Origin: Deroplatys truncata
Taxonomy: Eukaryota > Arthropoda > Insecta > Mantodea > Mantidae
NCBI GenBank assembly: GCA_030765065.1
Contig: CM060979.1
Location: 106,504,350 to 106,568,349, forward strand
DNA: 64,000 bases
Direction of reading: 5' to 3'
The translations under genes and the position numbers were made by a program. The notes under the pieces were generated by a model, which was not told the DNA's origin, did no database searches, and saw only the letters and a program-made list of their open reading frames with translations. This document shows, in pieces, positions 21,601 to 34,100 of the stretch; the first letter of the stretch is position 1; each line of letters opens with the position of its first letter.

Positions 21601-23599
21601 TTAAAATGTCAACTATTTTTACGTATGCATTACTAAATAATTAATTCTCAACTGCAAATATATAGTTGCATTTTTTATTTAATTAACTTTTAATTAATCT
21701 TTTTAATTAATTCTAAAATGTGGGTTATTGTATTATTTGCGATTTTCTTTTACTATGCATATAAACTTTGTTTTTCAATTTGCATCCCATGTAACCAAAA
21801 GCTTAAAGGAGTAAATAGTAAGCGGTTTTACATTTCATCTTGCTGGTTGTGGCAGTAATTTGTATCACAATAATGTAAATGCCAGAGTGATTGTACTATA
21901 AATAAGCATTATTGTATGACATTGATTTGAGATGTTTGTTAATTATAAGCATTGTTAGGAAATAAGTTTACACGGCCTCACTGAAACTGACAATAAGGGG
22001 GGATAACAATGTGCGAGGGGGTGAGTTGAATATTAATTAGAAGAGACAAGCAAATGACGTCAGATTGGCGCGCTTTTCTTAGAAATAGTGGGAATATTTT
22101 CCCTAGAGCATATGTTTTCGTAATTTTTGATTGGATATAAAAATAGACGCTAATGGTGGCGCGTTTTATTAACCAATAGCAGCTCGGTTATAATCTTTAG
22201 GCATATCGGGGTGTGGGAGTATAAAAAGCTAAAGTCAGAGGCAGATTTCGCCAGTCCAACAGAAACATTCACGCGTTATACGTCGCACAGTCAGAATCGT
22301 TCGCGGGTTACACGTCGCGTAGTTCAACGGAAGCATACATAAAGTACACGTCGCAATTCTACAGAATCTATCGCGTCTTAAAGTTTGTTATAAATGTGAA
22401 ACGCGAATTAATAATGTGCAGTAAATAAGTGATTATAGTGATATTAGAAAATATAACAGTTTCAGTTTGGCGTGTATCACGAATCAATATGTGAACTTAA
22501 TTGTGACGGTAATAAAACTGTAAAAACAAATTTTTATCAGTGTTATCTTTGAGTAATAAAATACTTTCCGCTTACACACCCTGTTTAAGAGATTTGCTCG
22601 ACTGAATAATCATAATAGCTAGCCGGAGCACAATGAACCCAAAATGCAAAATAATAAAACAATAACAGGCGCCCAGCAATAAGATAACACGAAGTGACCG
22701 CGACAAATTGGCTTCCATATGTGGTGCAGATAAACATGAAGCATCTTCCAACTACCAACTACCCACAAATATTCCACTTCATGGTTAACTGTCTTCATTG
22801 AAACCTTATACAATTTCAGCAGTTATATTGTAAAGAATTCCCCAATGAATAACTTGGTATTAAGCATGTCAAAATTTCCGTACACTGTATGCATAAATGG
22901 AGCATATACTCTGAAGATGTTGAAATCAAACAGTTCAGACCTTCTGTTCCTTTGGAATCAACATACATAAAAACTTCAAAGCTTTTGTTGTTATGGAAAA
23001 TGTTATTTTACCCTAGCAGGTGAGATAATACAGAACTACCTGTGGTTCGATCCCGTAGGTCTTCTGAAAGTACATGAACATGGTCCTCTTACTTTGCCAA
23101 TTCCAAGTCTTCTGGGAACAATTGAGCAAAAGTTGGAAGGAAGACAAAGTCGTAAAGAAATCCTGCCCTAGGGATGTGTCTATGTTGGTATTCTCTCCTC
23201 TTTGGAATAACTAGCACAAAGAGAACCTTTGTGAATCGGTAACATGCTTCTGTTATTGTACTGAAACTTCTTTCTGTTTGGTGTTCCTCTAGCATATCAT
23301 GCATTTAAAAAGCACATTGTTTTATAGGCTTTTATGGTAAGCATTTACCATTTTCAGACATAACACTTCTTTTTTTTCTTTTTTTCTTGCTTTCTTTGTT
23401 TGTTTTTAGCGGAAGCATTTGTTGAAAAGTTGTCAGCTTCCGGGAGTGACAAAAGGGATACTGTCTTGTTTAATTTGTTCTTAACCGTGAAATAAATTAA
23501 AAAATGCAGAAGAAATAACAGCCATAACACCCACGCAACTTAGTTATTTTATTTAAAAAGTTGACATTCCCAGAGATATGCATCCTAAAACACAAAATC
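21601..23599. other. Intron sequence with one LTR-like stretch
   Basis: Very AT-rich around 21600-21800. The LTR-like part is listed separately (21951-22578). From 22580 to 23600 nothing is recognised. The open frames at 22619-22813 and 23089-23304 (minus strand) show no known motif. Confidence 0.5.
21951..22578 (+). promoter_or_regulatory. Possible solo LTR with TATA box
   Basis: Begins TGTTAGGAAATAAGTTTACA and ends near CCGCTTACACA. GAGTATAAAAAGC near 22218 is a strong TATA box. About 40-150 bp downstream come repeated TACACGTCGC/TACGTCGCAC words (22280-22350), then two AATAAAA-type signals (near 22510 and 22556). TG...CA ends with one TATA box and polyadenylation signals suit a solo LTR. 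I found no convincing 4-6-bp flanking duplication. Confidence 0.4.
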
Positions 23600-24485
23600 T
23601 TCTTCTTGCTTTACATGGATTAGGCCTTCCGAGGCTCATTAAACTATTCTCTCCCCCTCATACGGGTCGTCCAATACCTCTGTGTTCCAAAGGTTTATAA
23701 AACAGTGCTTGCCGTGATATCTCTAAGACTCCATACGTTGCACGTGCACCTTCCACTTACGCTCGTACCGTTTAATTTCTTCTACAATATTTTTTCCCCT
23801 AATTCTTCTCTTATGACTATATATCAAAATCGATATTTCCTAGTTATTCCGAATAAGAGCCTTAAAAATCTGATTTGGGATGCCTCCAATCTTGATATTT
23901 CCTTGTTTTTTATGACCCACGTTTCACATGCATATTTTAATGTGGGCTTAGATACTGTCCTATATAGTCTCAGATTAATCTCCTTCCTCATATTTCTAGC
24001 GAGATGTCATTTAATACACCCATTGATTCTATTTTATGCTTCAATATTTTCTTCCGTTTGTATCTTTCTATCAATAGCTGATATTGTTGAACCTAAATAT
24101 TTATTACAGTCTTGATCAGAAATTGTTCTTCACCCATCAGGGTCATTGCACTTGTTTTTCTCTCGAAATTTCATACTGTATTCTTTTATCATCTCATTCA
24201 GATTAAATACTGATTTCTGCATATATTTCTCATCCTATGCTAATAACAACTGGCAATCTGCAAATATAACTGGATGTACATTAATATTATTTAAAGTAAT
24301 TTCCGTTGGTTTGCATTTGCTTCTCCATACTTCTATTGTTTTATTCAAGTAGAAATCAAGTAGTTTCTCAGTTCCGTGTTGGCTTCTAATTCTTCTTTAC
24401 CTTTGTCCATCAGTATCTTGATATTACAATATAATGACTTAATTGCATTAATCAAGTTCATAGGGATTTTATATCCTTCTAATAT
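23600..24485 (-). pseudogene. Fossil LINE, 3' half (reverse transcriptase end and C-terminal region)
   Basis: Read on the minus strand this holds, in broken frames, the LINAIKSLY helix after motif A (about 24440), a degraded YADD-type motif now reading Phe-Ala-Asp-Cys (near 24230), KYLGSTISAIDRKIQTEENI, and the YACETWVIKNKEISRLEASQ region typical of the RTE/BovB-like non-LTR retrotransposon C-terminus. Several stops and a lost catalytic Asp show it is dead. The plus-strand open frames at 23705-24115 and 24146-24352 are shadows. It continues, after an inserted DNA transposon, at 25113. Confidence 0.72.
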
Positions 24486-24486
24486 A

Positions 24487-25113
24487 GGGTAGTTAAATTA
24501 TATTGGAAGCCATCCGCGGCCTCTTTCTACTGCGCGAGACTGCCGGCAGAGGCGGACTAAAATCGGTACCTTATAATAGATGGTGGAAATGTTAACCTTC
24601 TGCTCTCAAACAGGCCGAATATCTCGTTTAAATATTTATTTTACAATCGCTTGATACAGAAGAAGAGAAATCGTATGATTAGTTCCAGCAAGATTCTGCA
24701 ACAGTACATACGGCTGCCGAATCATTACATGCAATAAGAGAGGTGTTTGTTGACAGAATAGTTAGTGTTGATTTGTGGCAACCTCCTTCTCCCGACCTAA
24801 CGAGTTGTGGTTTTTATTTATGGGGTTATTTAACAGAAAAAGTGTATCGTTCCAATCCTCGCACACTACAGGAACTTAGAGAAAACATTGTGCAAGAAAT
24901 CACAAGAATTCCTGCTGCTGAGCTTCGGAGAGTGAACGAGAATATTTACACGAGATATGCTACCTGTTTGAGAGCAGAAGGCCAATATTTCCAACATCTA
25001 TTAAAAGATAAAAATTTTAGTCCGCCTCTGCTAGCGTAATTTCCCCGGGGACTGCCGGCTGTCCCGCGCAGTGGAGTGAGCCCACGAGTGGGTTCGAATA
25101 TAATTTAACTACC
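24487..25113 (+). mobile_element. Short DNA transposon with long inverted repeats, inserted in the LINE
   Basis: The ends are imperfect inverted repeats of roughly 75-100 bp. The left reads GGTAGTTAAATTATATT and continues to GCCGGCAGAGGCGGACTAAA. The right is its inverse with an extra segment around TTTCCCCGGGG. The inside encodes only the C-terminal third of a mariner-like transposase, so this is an internally deleted copy. It lies exactly between two halves of a minus-strand LINE. Confidence 0.8.
24690..25039 (+). pseudogene. C-terminal part of a mariner-like transposase
   Basis: From about 24690 the frame reads QQDSATVHTAAESLHAI (second catalytic Asp) and then WQPPSPDLTSCGFYLWGYL. The third catalytic Asp, which should precede FYLWG, is Gly. 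The conserved tail follows (KVYRSNPRTLQELRENI and the Cys-rich end). No DNA-binding domain or first catalytic block is present. The part from 24743 to 25039 is open, ending at TAA. Confidence 0.78.
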
Positions 25114-25760
25114 TTTTATTTGCCATAGCTTCTTACGATCTACCGTGTCATATGCCTTTATGTAATCTATAATAGTAAAAAAGTTTTTAATTATATTCCG
25201 TTCTTGTTTCTAAGATCTGTTTTACAGTAAATATGGCATGAATGCACGATCTGCCTTTCCCAAAGTCATTTTTTTCTTTATCCAGTATTGTCTCTACTAT
25301 AGGTTGAAGCTCTTTGTTTAGGAGTATGTTTTGTTTGCTATGTCCAAAAGGGAAATTCCTCTTTAATTTACACAATTGTTCCTTTCCTTTTTGTGTGTGT
25401 GTATGTTTATAATCTTTGTTTTACCTCATTCCTCTGGGAGTTTCCCTTTACTCCACACCTTATTCAGCAACTGTACTGATCTTAGTTTTAATCTTCTACC
25501 TCCGTAGAAGATTCCACAGTTCCATATTTATATTATAAACCCCTGGATCTTTTCTGTTTTTATTACTTTTTTCTCTATTACGACCTGTTCCAATTACGAC
25601 ATTAATACCTGATTATAGAGGCATTTTGTCAATGTGTTTATTTCTTTTTTGTTTTATAAAATCTTCTACATTTTCTAAAAATAACATGGTTAGTGCAATA
25701 TTGTATGATTTCTAACATAGTGTATACACTCCCTTCCCTTACTGTGCACGCTTGCGTTTA
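25114..25760 (-). pseudogene. Fossil LINE, 5' half (reverse transcriptase N-terminal part)
   Basis: On the minus strand it contains LLNKELQPIVETILDKEKND then FGKGRSCIHAIFTVKQILE (fingers) and, closer to 25130, a degraded Asp-Tyr-Ile-Lys-Ala-Tyr-Asp motif A. Upstream (to about 25760) are faint KYGT and KKGKEQLCKLKRNFPFGHS blocks with stops between them. Removing the inserted transposon puts this directly before the IKSLY block at 24480, as in intact RTE-type elements. Confidence 0.7.
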
Positions 25761-26302
25761 AAAGCAAACAGAAACAGAAATGGTCAATTATCCTAAACCG
25801 TAAAAATGCTTTTACTTTATGTTTTCCACATTTAACTTACACTTGACTCCATTCAGTCCTTAACACTTCGTTCTACAACTGAAACATATTCCAAGGAAAA
25901 AAAACAGAAAAAACAAAAAACCAATCAATAAGTCATTTCGATATGAAACGAAGGGGGGAGGAAGTCAGATATAGCCTCTCTTAATGAGTTCTGCAGTGAA
26001 TGGTGTAAATAACTACAGGAATGCTGCCGATTGTAATTGTAATTAAAGGCTCGACCTTGTGGAGGGAGGGGTGAGTGCGTAATCAGTTACCTGTACTTTG
26101 AAACGTGGACTGCTTATGACATACATTTTTTCTGAAGTTGTAGGGACAGAAGTCTTCGCCGCCACCGATTCGGTTGTAGCGCTGCAAGATCTGCTGAATT
26201 CTATTGGTAAAAATATTCAACAAAAGTGCATTATTTCGATGTATTTTTTAATTCCGCTAAGTACTTTGGTCCATACGCCTTTAATCGCAATAAAAGTATT
26301 AC

Positions 26303-26339
<37 letters not shown>

Positions 26340-28729
26340 TATTTTTTATTGTTGTTGTTAGTGACTGGGAGTCAAAAAGCGTCATAAATAAATAAGACTA
26401 TTATCGTGAGGTTTATTAATATTACCTCATTGCCTTCAACCAGTAAGAACATAGAAAACTCATTGGCAGTATTATCCTTCGCCTATTTTTTTGGATAATT
26501 TAAGCAAGTAGAACTATGTAAGGAAGGGAGAAGGATGAAGGTAATGTTTCATTGCCAGAATCCTGCAAGAGAGGGCAAACGGAGAGCTACACATTTCATT
26601 GCCAAAACAAATCACATGTTCTATATAGGCCACCGTTTTGAACTGAAGTATGTATTGCTTTCTTACATAATATTACATTCAATAAAATCCCCTGCAAACA
26701 GTTTTTATTTAATTTATTAATTTATATTCATTGGCCATAGGTTTCTAAAAATTGCTTTTCTACTCATATAGAAAACAGGCATCGACTCAGTACAGTGACA
26801 AACGGCGTTAAAGTGTAAATGTTTTCAATTCAATTATTTACAGTTTAACGAGACTCATTGATGCAAAAGCATAATGTTGCAATACATATAAGCATAGGAG
26901 GCAAATTGATATCGAAAGTTGGCTTAACAAGGATGGAAGGAGGAAGGAGAGAGTTTGTCAGCCAATTCTATGAAATGGGTTAGCGCAAGTGCGTGAGGCT
27001 AGAGGGTAAAGTGGAATAAAATGATTTGTTCTATCCCGTCAAAGCAAACCGTGTGACAGTCCGTGGATAACGTGTACAGCTTACATCTCACAGAGATCCC
27101 GGGTTTGGTTACGTCGGGCCGTTGGGCTTTTTTCGTGGTTTCCTCAGGTCGATAGGCAAACGGAGAGGTGGTTCCCCTTGTACCGCGAATTTCCCGTTCC
27201 TATAATTTTCTTTCATCTGTTTCATCTTCACATGCTTCAGGTTTGTTGACCAGGCGACGGCGGGTGGTACGTTGCGGCGTGAGGATTTAATTTACTTTAG
27301 GTAAACATTTGTTCCTGGCGCTTGACTGACTGGCTGAGGCCCCTTCCTGGGAACTCTCGTTTCATTATGGGACCCCCACGTTGAAGATGGCTAAGGCGGG
27401 ATCTTACCGGAGTATGACTGGTGTTATTCTGGAATCATTGGAACCCCTCTCTTTCTAACGCGCATCCTCGTGTGAATCCGGTCGTCCTTCGGGTCTCCCC
27501 TTCATCCCTTACTGCCATGGTTTATGTTGGAAGCACAAAGGCCTACATGCGTGCTGTGTTCCAGTGGGTGGAGGCCTCTCCAACTAATCTTCATCCCTCA
27601 AAGCAAACTTAGACCATAATCATACATGATACACATGAACATACAATAATCGCGAGAGTGGTGGGGTAATGCCGCAGCTTAGAATACGGGTGCCAAATAT
27701 GATTAGTGTTGTCGGACTATGATGATAATGTACATGCAAGCAGGAAAACACGAACCTCTCACATAGACGCATACAATATATCACACCCTTGAACATAATA
27801 TAAATCAAATCTGCATGTGCCCAATTACAACTAAATAAAACAAAGAACAATCTTTCTTTTAATCATTGTTTTCTAAATCCTATAAACGATTTTTCTCTAC
27901 TTAAACTTAAGTGAAATCAGATCTATTAATGAAAACAGTTGAATACAGTGATAATGGATACAGTGATGAATAATACTGAGCTATAGAAACCATAAAATAT
28001 ATCGCGATTTTAGTAAATAGCATGAAGAAGATTCAGACTTGAAATAATTAGTAATGGAGGTATTCAAATTGCTTGTACGAACAATTACTGCACTTATTGT
28101 TTTCGTGCTACACTAATTGAATTATATATGATATTGCATAAAGAACACTAGAAGGAAGGAAGAACATGAACAAAAAAAATCGAGCTTATAATTTAATAAT
28201 TTGCATAGTGTATCCTGAACTAAACCCAAAATTGTGCAACGCTGCTTTGTTTATCATTCTTCTAGCATTGTGCTTGCGGCAGCATGCTACTTGCGGAGTC
28301 TCAGATATTTTCCGTGGCGCTGTAGGCAGTAAAGAAGACACTGTAGCGTTAGCCAATGGACTTGCCATTCATTTCTCAATAAGCTATGGTGCCCTTGTCC
28401 CGGTCGTAAATTACTAAAGCTGCCGATCGCTGAGAGCATCACACATTCGAAAGCTGGACCTGTTTGTCATTTAAATGCGGCATGTTCCATGGTGGCTTCA
28501 GATCACACAATGAAACGGGATAGGAGCGTGAATGAAACATGACGCCCTATGCGGGTACCTGTTTTATCTCTCCTCATTTTGATACATGCAGCAAGAATTT
28601 AACCGTAATTGCATATGCACAGCTCAGGTGCTGTATTTTGTGCACTCTGTAATTGGTTGTTTCATTTTAAAGTATGTGAAATTGATCTTACTATGTACCT
28701 AATAAAGTTTTGTTTTCCTTTGTTTGTAG
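25761..28729. other. End of intron 1, mostly unrecognised
   Basis: It contains a TTA/TAT trinucleotide run at 26290-26342. At about 27040-27260 is a GC-richer stretch with AGATCCCGGGTTTGGTTAC that faintly resembles a SINE, but this is unproven. The 83-codon open frame at 28166-28417 has a hydrophobic N-terminal part but no recognised family. The stretch ends at the Syt4 acceptor. Confidence 0.45.
26290..26342. repeat. ATT trinucleotide microsatellite
   Basis: About fifteen ATT/TTA units, then T-rich sequence and a few TTG units. Confidence 0.92.
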
Positions 28730-28885
28730 AGCATCACCTTACACTTTGTGGTGTTAAGTTTCGACCGATACTCCCGCGATGACATCATTGGAGAAGTGTT
28801 CTGTACACTTGCAGGAATCGACCTTTCCCAAATTGAGAACCAGTCGCTTACTGTCTGCCGCGAAATTCATCCAAGGAGTCTTAAG
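28730..28885 (+). CDS. Syt4: Synaptotagmin 4, exon encoding the end of C2A and the C2A-C2B linker
   Basis: This is a 156-bp, phase-0 to phase-0 exon between a TTTGTAG acceptor (AG at 28728-28729) and a GTAAAA donor at 28886, giving 52 codons. It begins [18 protein letters not shown], the C2A calcium-binding loop 3 region. Calcium-binding synaptotagmins have Asp where this protein has Ser (the S of [10 protein letters not shown]). That Asp-to-Ser change in C2A is the known hallmark of Syt4. The exon ends [10 protein letters not shown], the linker that leads into C2B, and the next exon continues in frame. It is too short and too isolated to show as a long open frame. About 27.3 kb of intron separates it from the previous exon. 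Confidence 0.93.
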
Positions 28886-31035
28886 GTAAAACAGTGACCT
28901 CTTTTCTCTATTTTCATAATCTTGTTTATTTCTTCTGGTTGGCTTTTTTATCTCTCTTATAAATCGCGTTTTTCTACACACATATACATGCTCTGAGGCA
29001 AGATTTGTTTCCTCAGTCCCAACGGTAAGATACGCTGAGCGATATACCTTAATGAACGTGGCCACTATGTTCACATGAATTTTCAACTTCTTGTAATGTA
29101 GAATTAATGATGATAGCATGGCTAGTTTGATTAGTAATTTTGCCTTGATCACTCCTCAGAAATAATTCAGGAAGAATGCAAGCTAAAATTAACTCGATAA
29201 TCTTTTGCTTATTACAAAACTGTTCAACATGAAATAGAAAGAGAAACGCCTCTAAACCAAGAGAGTTTATATCAAAAGGTGACATGCGTATGATTAATTC
29301 TGGTGTTGTATTTTGTATTACAAAAGTATTTGTAATGATAGTACATCACCTTCTATATCATGTTATGTTCATGCTATTTCATGGCGATATCGTATACTGC
29401 CTCGGCGTTCATTGACGAATGTTCAATCCCACGTATGAACACTCTCCACTAGAAAGATGGAGGTTTTAGATGGAGAGGTTAGAAGTGAAGAAGAAATGTA
29501 CGCTAAACTACAGAATATAACAAACCAGAAAGATTACAGCATACCTTATCTTCAGGAGAGTCCATGCTAGACCCAAAGCTTGGTGCCTGACTCAGGGATT
29601 CGAACTCCTCCTGGGGCGAAAACCTTGTCTTGAACTAAGAACCACCCGGGAGTGGCTTGAATCCTTCCTTCATCAAATAATTTGGTTGTCACTATAGAGT
29701 AAGATGAGGAGGGCTAGTTTTCTCCGAGGAATGGCGAAAGGGCGAAAGTTCGTCTCATCATAAAAATATAAGCTCCAATTCCTGGGTTAATTTACAATTC
29801 CAAGGATTTTATAGAGGTTGTAAAATACTACAGCAGTCTTCCATTGAGAGGGACTTTCTTATTACTGTAAGGTACCTAGAGAAGAAGCCCACCAGTCCAA
29901 AAATTACTTACTGGAATAATTCCGCTTCCTAAATGCGAAAAAAACAAAAGTATATAATTATCTTATATTTCTATGTATAGCTACGAAATGGAATTTTCAA
30001 AGCCTTTGAATCCATTTATTAAAACTATCTTGGAGCTAACCTTTTGCGTTTGTGATTGTGTTCTTCTCAGATTCACATATTAGAACTATGTATTGTATTC
30101 ATTTTATATTACCATATTAAAACATTGTGCTACATAGAATTTGGTATTGTCCCAATGTATTTCAAATGTAATACTTCTTTCCAACATTTCCCTACACGCG
30201 GTTAGTGTGGAAGAACTGTATTGTTAACAATAATTGTGCTCTAAATAGTGGCGGTTAAACTAAATGCCTCGCTCTAAAGTCCTTGTAGGATTACCTGCCT
30301 TTTGTATCTTTCCTTGTCAAGAGGACCTTGAAGATCTTCGGAATATACAAAATCGGGTAAGAAAGATTCTTAATTAGGTTCGGGTAGCAGCCATCAAAAA
30401 AGCATCAGCACAAAACCTGAAGACCTCAATCGAACCCCTTACGGCATCCGAACGTTTTAGATATGATTCTTATTTCCAAAATTTTCCTGCGTTGTGCGTA
30501 AGAGACATTGTAGTACAGTAAAAATTACAATTACAATGATAGTATATCCACGCTACTAAAAGTGGAATGAATTACCGCTTGTTAATATTTCCTACCCTCT
30601 CTAGGGTTTACTTCACACGGGGGGAGGTCCTTATTTGGCTGAAAACCATAATCGTTTTATTCCCTGAACTATGAGAGACTGCTTCATATGCTTCCTCAGC
30701 CAATCGTGTGGTCGATCTGTTTAAAACCTGAGAGCCAACTTGCATATGATGCAGGCAATAAGGCACATTCTACATCTTCCTTAGCCAATTAGACACTATG
30801 TATTTCTTCGCGTCTACTCGAAATGACTTACCTCACAAAATGAATACCACTAATAGGGGAAACTTCTCCTACTCTGCTTTTAACATATCAGGTGAACGTT
30901 AGACTAGTTTAAAATGGACTGCAGTTATTTAAGCATATTTAACACATATTTTAAACGTTGAATGCGAAAGTATCTCTTTGAATTGATGTATATTAATTAT
31001 AAGTATGGAGTTAATTTTTGGTGTTTGTGTGATAG
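28886..31035. other. Syt4: Syt4 intron 2
   Basis: A 2150-bp intron from GTAAAA to GATAG. Near 29598 it has GGGATTCGAACTCCTCC, the inverse of a tRNA B box, which may mark an old SINE, but the rest is not recognisable. Open frames at 28754-29152 and 29049-29285 (minus) are accidental. The first overlaps the exon on the wrong strand. Confidence 0.75.
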
Positions 31036-31159
31036 ATAAGGGCGCAAGGACGTGGTGAACTGTTGGTGTCGTTGTGTTGGCAACCGGCTGCAAACAGACT
31101 TACTGTGGTTGTACTCAAGGCAAGAAACCTCCCCAAAATGGACGTCACAGGACTGGCAG
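31036..31159 (+). CDS. Syt4: Synaptotagmin 4, exon encoding the start of C2B
   Basis: The exon starts after a GATAG acceptor (AG at 31034-31035) in phase 0, matching the previous exon. It encodes 41 codons plus one base, from [17 protein letters not shown] to [10 protein letters not shown]. The [20 protein letters not shown] block and the [14 protein letters not shown] loop 1 are typical of Syt4 C2B. The donor GTAACT starts at 31160, leaving one G of a split codon. In homologues the next residue is the Asp of Asp-Pro-Tyr-Val-Lys, which fits a G|AY split. I did not find the remaining C2B coding sequence in the following 32.8 kb, so the next exon is presumably beyond the window. The open frame to 31308 is intron read-through. 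Confidence 0.93.
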
Positions 31160-34100
31160 GTAACTTTGATTTATATAAGCGTTCATACTGGTATATATTT
31201 TATCTTAGAGTAATTGATTCATATTTTGTTACAAAATCGTTTTGCCACTTGCTTAGTAATAGAGTGAAATATTCACAACCAAAGGTAATTTACTTACATC
31301 ATCTCTGATTTATGCTCCGTGATAACACACCATAATATCAGTGTTACAGTACTGTTGCAGCATCGACTATATGTATTATAGAGTTAAAAGGTCATCATAA
31401 ACTAAAATGTTCATCTGAAAATTACACAAAATGGACCTGATTCATTTTTACTCCTCTGAAAATACGTCTTGTATAGACCTGAAGCTTGGAGGAGAACACT
31501 GATAGCTGGAAATAATTTGGTTTGTTTTTTCAATCAGTGGTATGCGCGAGCCACAGTTCCCTATAGTAAGAATAGAGAATGTAAATCGGATAAGCTTTTC
31601 GAACTCGCGTAACATTTCACACTACCTAACTGCCACTTTAAGCTGTAACGTAAAATTCTCATCCTCGAACTGTCGCTGTTCGGTTGCAAGCAGTTGATGT
31701 TCGGTTCGGAGATCTGCAAAATGCGATGTAATCTTTACCAAGGTTGCCTGTTGTTTTTTCGGTTCCTCTATCCGGGCGAGCTGTGACTCCACTCACTACT
31801 CCTAGCTTATCCAAGCTGGTCGGGCAAAGGAAATTAAGGTCTTGTATACGCGGGTCAAACAACTTAAAACTTGAAATAATTATCTTCTGTGGCTTTCCTA
31901 AGATGTTTTGATCAATGCTGATAAAAGTACTCTTCTTATCTCCTTATATATAAACATCATGATAATTGACCAGAAACGACCAAAAGAGTTCGTTTATATG
32001 CTTCTAGTTTAACGTCTATTTTTGTTATTGCACAGTGATGTGTGCAAATAAATTCCTTTGTAGAGACCTTGCACTTTAGACCAAATCATGATTTAAATTT
32101 CCAAGGTTCTATTTCATACTTTCTCTTAATCTGAGGTATCAAAACGTCCTAATAGAGCACGTTTTGTTCACATTCCATCTTCCAAACATTAAGGGAAGTG
32201 TCAAAACAAAATAAAGAAATCTACGGAGATATAAAGTGCCAAGTTATTGATAATACTGCCCCTGGTGTATTAATTGTCCGCCTTTGAGAGTAGGGTTAGA
32301 ATTAAGAAGTGGAAGAGGCTTCAGTACCGCGGTCAAGGCTAGCCTATTGCACCTACTAAATCGGCAGAACTAATGGCGGCAGGCATTCCGTAGTGGGGGA
32401 CCTATCGTCCAGATTGAGTACTTCTGAAAGCCCTTCAATGCCCTCCCATCAGCAAAGATAAACGGATTGATTTGGGCAGGGTTCCGAGTCAATAAAGAAG
32501 CAGTTCTCTCCTTAAAGCACAGGCCAGACTCCACTGACCATCGTGCCGGGTCCTGTAATCTGGAAGACGAAATGAAATGAAGGAAAGTTCGTGGTAAGTA
32601 CGAGCCACTGCAGCATTCGCCTGCCTACCACGAAAAAAACAAGATCAGAGTGGTCGGTCCAACGGGAATTGATCCCGAGTAGATGTGGAGGTAGTTCTGC
32701 AGATCAACCAGAGATGGTTGTACCCAACTAGCAGTGAAGCGAGCGACCTCAAAGTCGTTTTGCACGACTCTTGTCTGACTGACAGAACATGCTAATATGT
32801 CCATTAAAGCAACCTTTTTCGTCAGTATTGTGTCCCTATTTTAATACAGTGAGTCTGCAATTTGACTAACCGATGCGCGGCGGTCTTGCACTTATTATCC
32901 GAACTACATACTATGTATACGCAGCCGAGCCAGTCAAGGGAAACGCAACTGAAATTCACACAACGCTTGGCTCACTTTTGGTGTCGAAAATGTTGAGCTT
33001 CATAGCGAACATAATTACTGAACCTCTGTTCCGTCCAGTTTTTCTTTGATGAATACATCCCATTGCTGAACTTGCTGAAGCATAACATCTGGAAACTTGT
33101 TATTGAATTTCGTCCGACACTTTTCCTATGAAAAAGTATTTCACTTACGCATCATATAGAAACATATGTTGTAGAGTATGCACAACCATAACAAATAATT
33201 TATCATCAACATGCAACACTCTTAATAAACGGTAAACTCACGGCCCAGAAAACCGGCAGAATGCAACTGATAAAGAACACACGTCGTTTGTTTGTGCTTA
33301 AGAACAAACCTAGCGGTAGGTTCGATACTATTGCGTAATCGATCTATTTAAACTCGCTGTACTAGCTGGAAAAGTTCACAGGTGTATGTAGCCAAACAAC
33401 TTAAAATGAGAATTCATGTTTGAATGAGAATTAAATTCTAGAGACTTAGAAAATGTCTCCGCAAGTAATACTGTAATCTTCGTCATAAACCTTATTAGTC
33501 CAAACTGTAGAATTAACAATATTATATAAATAGAAAACTATAACAGATATATTATGTTTCAGAAAAAATGTAAAGATTGAAATATATAATCTGTGTCAAA
33601 CATTTTTCATATCTTAAACGGTTTCCGAAATATTCATTGCATATCGCGAGTGCGGTATCTAACAAAAGATTTTGACATTTTGCCATTCTTCTTTTATTTT
33701 CCTCCGCAAAAATCGTTCCTACAACTTCTGAATTTATTCCTCTTAGCTTTGAACGCTGTTTATGCATGTTTATTTAACATAAACCTGAACACTTATTGCT
33801 TAATACGAAATATTCTTTGTGAAAAGGTGTAAATAACGGAATGTAGTCAGAAAAATAGCTTTTTAATGCATAACATACCATCTGTTCAACAGCATTTGTT
33901 CCCGAAGTCCTTCTAAGTGGATAAGGGTTTAACTATTGGAAGGAGATAGTGTGTACTTGCTATGAAGCGCGACAATGAAAGACTGTTGGCTGATTTCCAC
34001 TATATGCGCCACACGTGGCAGAAATTCAGCATACTGTGTAACCGTTCCACCAGCTAAAGACTTACCTGGGAGATAAGCCACCGCACCCCACTAACTGAAA

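Noticed and set aside
23705-24352. Hydrophobic open frames of 136 and 68 codons on the + strand
   Set aside because: They are the antisense of recognisable LINE coding blocks on the minus strand.
27040-27260. A further SINE
   Set aside because: AGATCCCGGGTTTGGTTAC is only weakly B-box-like and neither ends nor a flanking duplication could be found.
28166-28417. Small secreted-type protein with hydrophobic N-terminal region
   Set aside because: No recognised family, no splice or promoter context, and it lies in a Syt4 intron. Length is within chance for AT-rich DNA.
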